DNA from: a virus | Strand: one strand, 5' to 3' | Length of the DNA: 21,696 bases | Virus record (IMG/VR): IMGVR_UViG_3300000576_000027 | Coordinates: 1 to 21,696 of that record | Shown: positions 15,828 to 21,348 of the stretch, in pieces | Position numbering within the stretch: position 1 is the stretch's first letter | Layout: the number at the start of each line of letters is the position of its first letter | The notes under the pieces: generated by a model | The model's database searches: none | The model's input: the letters and a program-made list of their open reading frames with translations, nothing else | Told to the model about the DNA's origin: nothing | Position numbers and translations under genes: made by a program

Positions 15828-15969
15828 TCATCCTTATAATATATCTGAATAAACCTACTCTTCGTAAACGAATGCAATCATATGATATTTTATAAATACC
15901 TGCTATTGCTAATAAATTATTTGAAGTACATGATCTAGTAATTAGCCTTTGAACAGATACTAGTTTCAT
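15802..15969 (-). CDS. Possible small ORF (55 aa) between PRTase and NADAR genes
   Basis: ATG at 15969 overlaps the TGA of the 30-aa ORF by 4 nt (ATGA) and the frame closes at TAG 15802-15804, 26 nt inside the NADAR gene. The product is basic and rich in Leu, Ile, Arg (MKLVSVQRLITRSC...MNAYEQYNQ). No Shine-Dalgarno is seen apart from coupling. The overlap with NADAR is longer than usual in this operon, so it may not be a gene. Confidence 0.3.
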   Translation of the reverse strand: MKLVSVQRLITRSCTSNNLLAIAGIYKISYDCIRLRRVGLFRYIIRMNAYEQYNQ

Positions 15970-16058
15970 TTTAATTTACTCAATCCAGCATCTTCCATGA
16001 GTTCTTCATACCGATCCTTCATCCACAAAAAGTCGTTTGTTGATTTTCTTGATATCAT
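15966..16058 (-). CDS. Possible small ORF (30 aa) after the PRTase gene
   Basis: It begins 3 nt after the PRTase stop in the same frame (MISRKSTNDFLWMKDRYEELMEDAGLSKLK) and looks like one amphipathic helix. A competing 19-codon frame starts at ATG 16065 overlapping the PRTase TGA. A GAGAGAG stretch lies 12-15 nt upstream. It could be an independent small protein or, if the PRTase stop is read through, a tail on that enzyme. Confidence 0.4.
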   Translation of the reverse strand: MISRKSTNDFLWMKDRYEELMEDAGLSKLK

Positions 16059-16061
16059 ATT

Positions 16062-16718
16062 TCATGACACTCTCTCGTATTTTTCTATGAATTTCTGATA
16101 GTCAAATGTAAAGTCATTCAGTGAAAAGAGTGATAGCATTTGAAAATCTTCTGGCATCGTTTTACAACCCTTGAAGATGTCCTCACTCTTATTCACAATA
16201 GCAAACGCAAACTTAAGAAATTCCAGCCGTTGATCGCCATAGATAATACTCATAGCATTTCTCATAGAATTTGATGAGTTACATAGATCATCAACTAATA
16301 GAACAGGTTTATCATTCAGTACTAGTCCTTCGATCCAGTTATGAATGCCATATTCTTTACGGTTTTTCCGAACAGAGAATGAATTGATCTCAATTCCAAA
16401 CTGTTTCGCGACCATAGGAATAGAAACAAGTAATGGTGTTGATGCAGTCTCTAGACCAGCTATCTGGAAATCAAAATGACCAATTTTCTCTTGGACTAGA
16501 TCAAGAAATAGTAGAGAAATCAGTTCATTAAAGTATGGATTAAAGAGACCTCTCCGGAGATAGAATTGCCAAATATATGTCGTACCTGGTGCTTTACCTA
16601 ACATATGGCCTTTACCAGGAGGTACCCGAACAATACAGAACTTATCAATATATTCTTGTAGCCAGGATAGAGCTTCTGCCCTATCCTGGTCACTTAGAAA
16701 ATTAATTTTTTCAGTCAT
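16062..16718 (-). CDS. Phosphoribosyltransferase, orotate PRTase-like
   Basis: A 218-residue type I phosphoribosyltransferase. The PRPP-binding loop is KPVLLVDDLCNSSNSM (about 137-152), with the two acidic residues and the small/Ser-rich loop of this fold. Earlier, FDFQIAGLETASTPLLVSIPMVAKQFG (83-109) corresponds to the glycine/Ala substrate region of orotate PRTases, followed by FSVRKNRKEYGIHNWIEG (the flexible hood with K/R residues). Orotate PRTase makes OMP in pyrimidine synthesis; other nucleobase or NAD-related substrates are possible and cannot be decided by eye. Its ATG overlaps the end of the membrane-protein gene by 8 nt, so it is translated as part of the operon behind the promoter at about 17460. 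Confidence 0.82.
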   Translation of the reverse strand: MTEKINFLSDQDRAEALSWLQEYIDKFCIVRVPPGKGHMLGKAPGTTYIWQFYLRRGLFNPYFNELISLLFLDLVQEKIGHFDFQIAGLETASTPLLVSIPMVAKQFGIEINSFSVRKNRKEYGIHNWIEGLVLNDKPVLLVDDLCNSSNSMRNAMSIIYGDQRLEFLKFAFAIVNKSEDIFKGCKTMPEDFQMLSLFSLNDFTFDYQKFIEKYERVS

Positions 16719-17157
16719 GTAACTTTTTCACTTCCCTCTTGTATTTGTTCAGAGCATTATTCAATACTTTCACGGCTCTGTCAACATCAGAAATATGTGT
16801 CATTTCGAAGTTATTCCAGAATTTGGCTCCACGAACTTTGATCTTGATTCGACCAGTACCGAATAGACCGTCAAAGAGTCCCTTTTCGATATCAATCTTT
16901 TCAATCATATCAAACTGATAAGTTTTGGTACGACCTGACCAAGAGTAGAACTTATCGATGTGTTCAATCCAGCTAGGATAGACATGATAAGTTTGCTCTC
17001 GAAGTTTTGTATAAGACCTCAGAATAATTACAAGATATAGACCAAAGGTCGCGGGAATAAGAATCAAATTCCATGGAGAAAATACCACGCGCTTCCAGTT
17101 GTACCTCAGGGTAGCAATTGGCTTTTCTTCATAGTCATCATTATAAAACTCAGACAT
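16711..17157 (-). CDS. Membrane protein with bacterial PH-like (YdbT/DUF304-type) domain
   Basis: 148 residues from ATG 17157; a longer frame reaching 17232 would run into the preceding gene and has no better start. After a charged N-terminus (MSEFYNDDYEEKP) comes a hydrophobic stretch (about residues 27-48, FSPWNLILIPATFGLYLVIILRSY) able to cross the membrane once or as a tight hairpin. The rest, TYHVYPSWIEHID...YQFDMIEKIDIEKGLFDGLFGTGRIKIKVRG, has the pattern of bPH2 domains: a beta sandwich with an I-xx-Idi-xx-G-xx-d-x-lfG-tG-x-I-x-I motif. Such proteins are membrane-anchored and of unclear role. In a phage early operon it might alter the host envelope or block superinfection; that is inference. 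Shine-Dalgarno is weak. Confidence 0.72.
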   Translation of the reverse strand: MSEFYNDDYEEKPIATLRYNWKRVVFSPWNLILIPATFGLYLVIILRSYTKLREQTYHVYPSWIEHIDKFYSWSGRTKTYQFDMIEKIDIEKGLFDGLFGTGRIKIKVRGAKFWNNFEMTHISDVDRAVKVLNNALNKYKREVKKLHD

Positions 17158-17174
17158 AACTTTCACTTTCTTTA

Positions 17175-17218
17175 GGGGGAGTTGGGATTTGATCCCAATT
17201 CCGTGGATTATTACCCCC
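17175..17218 (-). other. Stem-loop between two early genes
   Basis: TTGGGAT (17182-17188) and ATCCCAA (17192-17198) form a perfect 7-bp stem with a 3-nt loop, extendable to 11 bp (17178-17202, one G-T pair). An outer GGGGG (17175-17179) can also face CCCCC (17214-17218). No U-tract follows in the direction of transcription, so an mRNA processing or stability element is more likely than a terminator. Confidence 0.5.
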
Positions 17219-17420
17219 GAATAACATTCCAACGAAAATGAATACCAGTTTCGGAAAGTTCATTTTCAGAAGGGAAAAACACCGGAAAGAAACGACCCTT
17301 ATCATCTTGCAGGATAGTATGACGGATATTCCAATCATACGGATACTTTGCAATTGCTTTCCGAACATTTTCCTTCGTGGCATATGTGCGGGGAGCAGTG
17401 ATTTCAAATTCGCGGTTCAT
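17211..17420 (-). CDS. Small phage protein of unknown function (69 aa)
   Basis: First gene behind the promoter at 17449-17476. The start at 17420 follows GAGGAG with 6-8 nt spacing; an ATG five codons earlier (17435) overlaps that ribosome site and is less likely. The product is MNREFEITAPRTYATKENVRKAIAKYP...GRFFPVFFPSENELSETGIHFRWNVIRG. The EITAPRTYATKENVRKAI helix and the GRFFPVF strand are of a type I associate with small conserved phage proteins of no known function. It overlaps no neighbour. Confidence 0.75.
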   Translation of the reverse strand: MNREFEITAPRTYATKENVRKAIAKYPYDWNIRHTILQDDKGRFFPVFFPSENELSETGIHFRWNVIRG

Positions 17421-17448
17421 AGTGTTTCTCCTCATTGGGTATAATTAA

Positions 17449-17476
17449 ATACTACACCATTTGGATACTATGTCAA
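17449..17476 (-). promoter_or_regulatory. Sigma70-like early promoter (operon of 17420 to about 15050)
   Basis: TTGACA (17476-17471), 16-nt spacer, TAGTAT (17454-17449). The A/T-rich TTTTTTTCAAAAAAGAG just upstream resembles an UP element. The spacer ends in ATGGTG, so the segment ATGGTGTAGT is shared with the promoter at 21045-21073. Confidence 0.6.
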
Positions 17477-17495
17477 CTCTTTTTTGAAAAAAATT

Positions 17496-18614
17496 TCACA
17501 TATCCCTCTTTGTCTTATAAAGAGCTTTAGCCACAGGAAAGCGAGGAATTCCATCTGGTGTCAGTCTGAAGTGCTGTACGGTCGCTTCACCATCTACATA
17601 ATCATCTCGTTCAAGGAGAAGTTTCTTGCAGAAATCATGTGTTCCCTTGACTGATGACCGGAAAGTTCGTCCATCACCTAAATCACAGACGATATAACCG
17701 GCCATACCGGAACGATTACCCTTACCTTCCTCGACAGAAATAATCCGAAATTCTGAATCATCAAAGTCTTTGTGTTTCAGAAGATTTTTCGAGCGCTTTT
17801 TCTCATATCCAATACCATCAATACGGATCATCTGGCCTTCGTATCCGTCTTCCACGTATCGTTCATATTCCTTCATCAATTCATCATTACTGGAAACAAG
17901 CGCTGTTCGAACAATCTCGATTGATGGGTTATCCCTTACCATAGGTTCGTGACTGAAAATCCGGATCATTCTATATGAATAAGATTCATCAGAAACAATA
18001 TCATACCAATGAAATTGGATTAGGTCTTTAGATCGTTGTAGATCGTCAGTGGTGACCTTTGTCTGTCTTACAATAGATACTATCTGGTTAAAATTTTCTT
18101 TGAATTGGTGATTGTAAAGCTCCCCATCTAGAATGACTTCGGGATCTTCATTGAAAATGAAATCAAAGGCTTCACGGACATGCGGTGCAGCAACAATTTC
18201 TTTACCAGATCGGGAAAAAATCCCATCAACCGTAATGATAGCACGGATACCATCTAGTTTCGGCTGGGAATAGACATTTTGCTTCGTGAAATCAAATTTA
18301 GTCTTTTTCAAATCCTTGGCAAGCATAGGCTGAAAGAAGCCAGTAGAGTCCACAGTATCAGGTGTTTCAGCATAAGCCAAGTCCAATCGTTTAGTATAGA
18401 GAGCATTGATTTCAAATTGTGCTTGTTCGACAGAATTTCTTGCATTTGCCCGCCCTTCATTAGTACCTTCTGCTCGTTTCCAAGTTGATGTTACAGTTTT
18501 ACCGTCGACTTTACCGGAATGTGTTCGGTAATGATCAGAATCTCGTTCTACCCACCATTCCTGAATAGAACCTGTCTGTGTACGCTTGTAGAGTTTCGGA
18601 TAAGTTTCAGTCAT
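17496..18614 (-). CDS. ATP-dependent DNA ligase with N-terminal WGR-like domain
   Basis: Seals nicks in duplex DNA using ATP, needed for phage replication and repair. The nucleotidyltransferase core shows motif I QPKLDGIR with catalytic Lys119 and Arg124, motif Ia/III region RSGKEI (135-140) and ILDGELY (161-167), motif IIIa-like FHWYDIV (201-207), motif IV EGQMIR (259-264) and motif V LLKHKDF (278-284). The C-terminal segment GYIVCDLGDGRTFRSSVKG... fits the OB fold. Residues 1-76, YPKLYKRTQTGSIQEWWVERDSDHYRTHSGKVDGKT, resemble a WGR domain (a DNA-end-binding module known from PARPs and some ligases), which T4 gp30 lacks. At 372 residues it is shorter than T4 ligase (487). AAGG precedes the ATG; it closes the operon starting at 19842. 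Confidence 0.92.
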   Translation of the reverse strand: MTETYPKLYKRTQTGSIQEWWVERDSDHYRTHSGKVDGKTVTSTWKRAEGTNEGRANARNSVEQAQFEINALYTKRLDLAYAETPDTVDSTGFFQPMLAKDLKKTKFDFTKQNVYSQPKLDGIRAIITVDGIFSRSGKEIVAAPHVREAFDFIFNEDPEVILDGELYNHQFKENFNQIVSIVRQTKVTTDDLQRSKDLIQFHWYDIVSDESYSYRMIRIFSHEPMVRDNPSIEIVRTALVSSNDELMKEYERYVEDGYEGQMIRIDGIGYEKKRSKNLLKHKDFDDSEFRIISVEEGKGNRSGMAGYIVCDLGDGRTFRSSVKGTHDFCKKLLLERDDYVDGEATVQHFRLTPDGIPRFPVAKALYKTKRDM

Positions 18615-18622
18615 GATATACC

Positions 18623-18970
18623 TTAATCTTGTTGAATTCTTATGATCTGGAATAGATCATCTGGTTCTGGATCATATTCATTATAGTCTCTGTAGTCAAA
18701 CTTTTTCTTCCTTGGACTTAATTTCTTTTTTCTCCACTTAAGAAAATGATGAGCTTTTTTCCGAAACGGTCTAGTCGTGGTACCAGGTTTTCGGCCTCGT
18801 TTGACTTTCGGTGGTGACAGACCAAGTTCTTTCAGTGCTTTATAGTAATAGGTATTGGCAGAGTTCTCGGGAATATCAAGTTCTTTTGAAATTAATTGGA
18901 CCATTTCTGGTCTGGATTTTAGTTCATTATTTTTTAGAATATCTAGTACTAACTTATACTTACCCCGCAT
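18623..18970 (-). CDS. Putative DNA-binding protein with HTH-like and AT-hook-like segments
   Basis: 115 residues. The N-terminal part (residues 4-52) looks like a small helix-turn-helix: LVLDILKNNELKSRPEMVQLISKELDIPENSANTYYYKALKELG, where ELDIPENSANTYYYKAL would be the recognition region. It is followed by KVKRGRKPGTTTRP (56-69), containing the RGRKP core of an AT-hook, then a very basic stretch (FRKKAHHFLKWRKKKLSPRKKKF) and an acidic tail. This suggests a nucleic-acid-binding regulator or accessory protein. It lies between the exported protein and the ligase, 8 nt before the ligase start. No named family assigned. Confidence 0.7.
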   Translation of the reverse strand: MRGKYKLVLDILKNNELKSRPEMVQLISKELDIPENSANTYYYKALKELGLSPPKVKRGRKPGTTTRPFRKKAHHFLKWRKKKLSPRKKKFDYRDYNEYDPEPDDLFQIIRIQQD

Positions 18971-18973
18971 TGA

Positions 18974-19405
18974 TCAAAACCTCTCTTCGTCATAGAATTG
19001 ACAGAGATTAAGATCATTCTCTACGATTCGATTATCCTGAAATGGGAAATTCACTGAAGACATGTTAGTTTCCAGATCAATTCGGACAGTCATTTCATCT
19101 TGTCGACCTGAATCATATCCAACAAACAACACGACAGTGTCTGTGACAGTCAAATTTCCCGTAGATGGAATGAAAATATCAGAGAGCACCATATCAGATG
19201 AAGTGATATTCACATGTGCTGTGACTTCAAATTCACCGTCATCAAAAGCAATGATATTCAGTGATCCAAATGTAGAGGGATCATCATTGATTTTCAGTGA
19301 GCAATAGATGGCGGATGCAGTGTAAGCATGATCAGAGCTATTAGCTACTGTTATCGAGTAGGCGAAAATGAAAAACGAGAGTAGTGCGAGTGCTGCATAT
19401 TTCAT
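18974..19405 (-). CDS. Exported protein of unknown function with signal peptide
   Basis: 143 residues from ATG 19405, which follows GAGG by about 10 nt; a longer frame from 19438 overlaps the deaminase gene and would bury the signal sequence. The N-terminus MKYAALALLSFFIFAYSITVANSSD is a classical signal peptide with a hydrophobic core and likely cleavage near residues 20-24. The mature part is rich in Asp, Ser, Thr and beta strands and has two cysteines, Cys35 and Cys135, that could form a disulfide in the periplasm. No family recognised. A secreted protein in an operon otherwise devoted to nucleotides and DNA stands out; envelope modification or superinfection exclusion is a possible role. 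Confidence 0.75.
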   Translation of the reverse strand: MKYAALALLSFFIFAYSITVANSSDHAYTASAIYCSLKINDDPSTFGSLNIIAFDDGEFEVTAHVNITSSDMVLSDIFIPSTGNLTVTDTVVLFVGYDSGRQDEMTVRIDLETNMSSVNFPFQDNRIVENDLNLCQFYDEERF

Positions 19406-19416
19406 GGTAAAGATCC

Positions 19417-19842
19417 TCACATTAGTAAAGTTGCACAAGTTTCGGTATTAGTCGTGTAAATTACTTTTTTGATTTTAAATTTTTCAATGGCTTCCATACA
19501 CCCTTCACACGGATGAGCAAGCCCACAAACCCACTTTCCCTTTTTACCAGGCCAAGTCTTTTTAGCACGAGCAATCAGAAGAGTAGATCCATTCAATTCT
19601 TCTTTGGAATATCTCCGAAGAGCATTATGGATAGCATTAGTCTCTGCGTGCCAAAAAATTGCATCTTCATTTTTTCCAAATTGTGACTGGAAAGGATGAG
19701 ACTTAAGTGAATTAAATCCCCACGCAATAGGTCTATCACGGACAGTGATTGCTGCAGCTAGCTTGGCCCTATGTGGATTATCATCATAATCCATAGCAAG
19801 ATCAAAGAGCTGATCAATAAGTTTTTTCTGTCGAATGTTCAT
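19417..19842 (-). CDS. Cytidine/deoxycytidylate deaminase family protein
   Basis: 141 residues with the zinc-dependent deaminase signature: HAE (His65-Ala-Glu67, Zn ligand and proton shuttle) and HPCEGC (Cys112 and Cys115, Zn ligands), with ALRR and KKVIYTTNTE strands around them. T4-like phages carry dCMP deaminase (gene cd) to raise dTMP supply, and this is the likely role; T4 Cd is longer (193), so another nucleotide or base deaminase cannot be excluded. An additional Cys106 in WVCG precedes the second motif. No Shine-Dalgarno precedes the ATG, which lies about 6 nt after the proposed -10, so the mRNA may be leaderless. First gene of the operon leading to DNA ligase. Confidence 0.85.
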   Translation of the reverse strand: MNIRQKKLIDQLFDLAMDYDDNPHRAKLAAAITVRDRPIAWGFNSLKSHPFQSQFGKNEDAIFWHAETNAIHNALRRYSKEELNGSTLLIARAKKTWPGKKGKWVCGLAHPCEGCMEAIEKFKIKKVIYTTNTETCATLLM

Positions 19843-19848
19843 GTACTG

Positions 19849-19877
19849 ACACTAATACAGATCTAATTGCTTGTCAA
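19849..19877 (-). promoter_or_regulatory. Sigma70-like early promoter (deaminase to ligase operon)
   Basis: TTGACA (19877-19872), 17-nt spacer, TAGTGT (19854-19849), preceded by AAAAGAGAG as at the 17476 promoter. The -35 contains the TGA stop (19876-19874) of the upstream gene. The -10 match is weak. Confidence 0.5.
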
Positions 19878-20470
19878 CTCTCTTTTGGTTCCCATGAAGA
19901 CCAACCTTCCGAGAAAGTACCACGGTGAGAATTATGCACTGTATGTCCATTTTTTGCTTCATAGAAATTTTCACGAGGGCCCCAAATTCCGCTGTAAGAA
20001 CAACGAATATGAAAATCAGGATTTTGTTCTAGAAATTCGTTCACAGTACCTTCTGCATCATCTTTCACGGTACCTAGAGTATCAGGATAACCCATTTCTT
20101 CATCCCATAGATGATTGTAATCACAACCAACCTTTGAAACATCGTAAGTTTTCATAGTTTTTCTGTCAAAATATGGTTCTGATGAAGACCAAGTGATACC
20201 GCCATAGAATCGAATATTCTCAAAAGCCTTCCCATGGTGTTCAAAACCATTTACATCCCTCTTGCATCTAAAATCATCCCAACGATGCGGATACATCTGC
20301 TCGGGAATGATAAGATAATAGCACCAGATACCCGGATGGCCTTCAGCAAGGAGAGGGTTCGAATAATCAGGTTTCCGAAATCCATGGAATGATACCAGAA
20401 TATTAACAGATCGGTGCTGGTGCCTGAACTGCGTAGTACCTTCGAGAAGTTCTTCATACGTCGGTGTCAT
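19874..20470 (-). CDS. Conserved-looking phage protein of unknown function (198 aa)
   Basis: The start at 20470 (MTPTYEELLEGTTQF) follows GAAAGG with 8-nt spacing; an upstream ATG at 20494 lies deeper in the previous gene. The product is rich in aromatic residues, His and Gly: VSFHGFRKPDYS..., HPGIWCYYLIIPEQMYPHRWDDF, FYGGITWSSSEPYFD, KVGCDYNHLWDEEMGYPDT. The GGITWS...VGCDYNHLWDE segments look like conserved motifs that I associate with uncharacterised phage proteins. No enzyme family can be assigned. It overlaps the previous gene by 17 nt and ends inside the next promoter. Confidence 0.75.
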   Translation of the reverse strand: MTPTYEELLEGTTQFRHQHRSVNILVSFHGFRKPDYSNPLLAEGHPGIWCYYLIIPEQMYPHRWDDFRCKRDVNGFEHHGKAFENIRFYGGITWSSSEPYFDRKTMKTYDVSKVGCDYNHLWDEEMGYPDTLGTVKDDAEGTVNEFLEQNPDFHIRCSYSGIWGPRENFYEAKNGHTVHNSHRGTFSEGWSSWEPKES

Positions 20471-20810
20471 AATTATACCTTTCATAGTAACCACAATTCA
20501 ATGTAGTCCACATTTCTTCTGTATATTGTTCAGCTTCTTGAGGTGTTTCAACATATCGAGAAATATTGATTGCAGAACCACTCATATTATCCTCTGTGTG
20601 AAATTGTACTTCCAAAGAGATATATGGGCGTTTGGCGCCTTTATGTACTTTTGGAAGATCAAAAATATAGACATTTACGAAATATTTAGTTCCGTATTTA
20701 TCAGTTACTTTTTTCTGATAAGCATCAGGATAAACATAATCATCACGGAGAGGATTAAATCTTAGATATCCTGCTGATAAAAACAGATTTTCAATTTCTT
20801 TAAGTTTCAT
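20454..20810 (-). CDS. Hypothetical protein (118 aa)
   Basis: MKLKEIENLFLSAGYLRFNPLRDDYVYPDAYQKK..., not recognised. It starts with an amphipathic helix and then alternates beta strands (KYFVNVYIFDLP, RPYISLEVQFHTE), an alpha/beta look, with a Tyr-rich C-terminus. It overlaps the upstream gene by 11 nt and the downstream gene by 17 nt, so it is the middle cistron of a translationally coupled trio behind the promoter at 21045-21073. Confidence 0.72.
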   Translation of the reverse strand: MKLKEIENLFLSAGYLRFNPLRDDYVYPDAYQKKVTDKYGTKYFVNVYIFDLPKVHKGAKRPYISLEVQFHTEDNMSGSAINISRYVETPQEAEQYTEEMWTTLNCGYYERYNYDTDV

Positions 20811-21015
20811 TGATATATTCCAAAATTTCAGTGTATGTCCAGACCTTACCGATACCTCGCTGCGTAATCATATATGCCGGACGGGGATTGGAAAAAGAAC
20901 CGTTTTTGTCAGGGAGTGTGGTATACGCAAGCACTTCAATACCGCGACGTTTCAGTTCATTGATAGCGCTGTTACCGAAGTGACGAACCACTAGTTGAGT
21001 TGATGCTGTTGTCAT
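20800..21015 (-). CDS. Hypothetical protein (71 aa)
   Basis: The ATG at 21015 follows AGGAG with 8-nt spacing; a GTG at 21024 in frame lies too close to that site. The product is MTTASTQLVVRHFGNSAINELKRRGIEVLAYTTLP...YMITQRGIGKVWTYTEILEYINET. A helix-strand-strand-helix pattern is apparent, but no family is recognised. It is the first gene after the 21045-21073 promoter. Confidence 0.7.
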   Translation of the reverse strand: MTTASTQLVVRHFGNSAINELKRRGIEVLAYTTLPDKNGSFSNPRPAYMITQRGIGKVWTYTEILEYINET

Positions 21016-21044
21016 GTCATTCACTCCTATCAGATTATAGTTTA

Positions 21045-21073
21045 TAACTACACCATCAAGACCCCTTTGTCAA
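21045..21073 (-). promoter_or_regulatory. Sigma70-like early promoter (operon of 21015 to 19874)
   Basis: TTGACA (21073-21068), 17-nt spacer, TAGTTA (21050-21045). The -35 lies within the last codons of the upstream gene. ATGGTGTAGT matches the promoter at 17449-17476. The -10 is part of a dyad, TAGTT-ATA-AACTA (21050-21038), which could be an operator. Confidence 0.55.
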
Positions 21074-21337
21074 CTTAATTTCTTCATTTATGTAAAAAAA
21101 GAAATTTTCAACAGATCTTTCATATTCTTGGAATTCACTTGGTCTAACGAAATATTCTATGCAATGAAGAAATCTATTGATATTATCAATATCCTCATTG
21201 ACGATATCTGTATATTTCCCATGCATTTCGACTTGATTTATGATAAAAGACATGCAAGAATTAATATGACTTTTTAGTCCATTGACGATAAGATCATCCA
21301 TCCCATCGTCATCTATTTCAATTGTAATTTTTGGCAT
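21056..21337 (-). CDS. Hypothetical acidic protein (93 aa)
   Basis: MPKITIEIDDDGMDDLIVNGLKSHINSCMSFIINQVE..., ending in FFFYINEEIKLTKGS. The pattern KITIEIDDDG followed by long helices is common in small phage proteins, but no function can be given. It starts 11 nt after the RNA-ligase stop and so belongs to an operon entering from the right. Its last codons contain the -35 of the next promoter. Confidence 0.7.
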   Translation of the reverse strand: MPKITIEIDDDGMDDLIVNGLKSHINSCMSFIINQVEMHGKYTDIVNEDIDNINRFLHCIEYFVRPSEFQEYERSVENFFFYINEEIKLTKGS

Positions 21338-21348
21338 TTTTTCACCTA

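Noticed and set aside
16711-17232. Longer start (17232) for the PH-like membrane protein
   Set aside because: The extra 25 residues overlap the preceding gene and the stem-loop and look unlike coding sequence; ATG 17157 gives a sensible N-terminus.
17150-17407. 85-aa frame on the minus strand
   Set aside because: It lies out of frame across the 69-aa gene and the intergenic hairpin and has no ribosome site of its own.
19062-19307. + strand frame antisense to the exported protein
   Set aside because: Ser/Val-rich shadow; the opposite strand has a signal peptide and fits the operon.
21035-21040. TATAAT as an alternative -10 of the 21073 promoter
   Set aside because: It lies 28 nt from TTGACA, too far for a normal spacer; it may act alone but has no matching -35.
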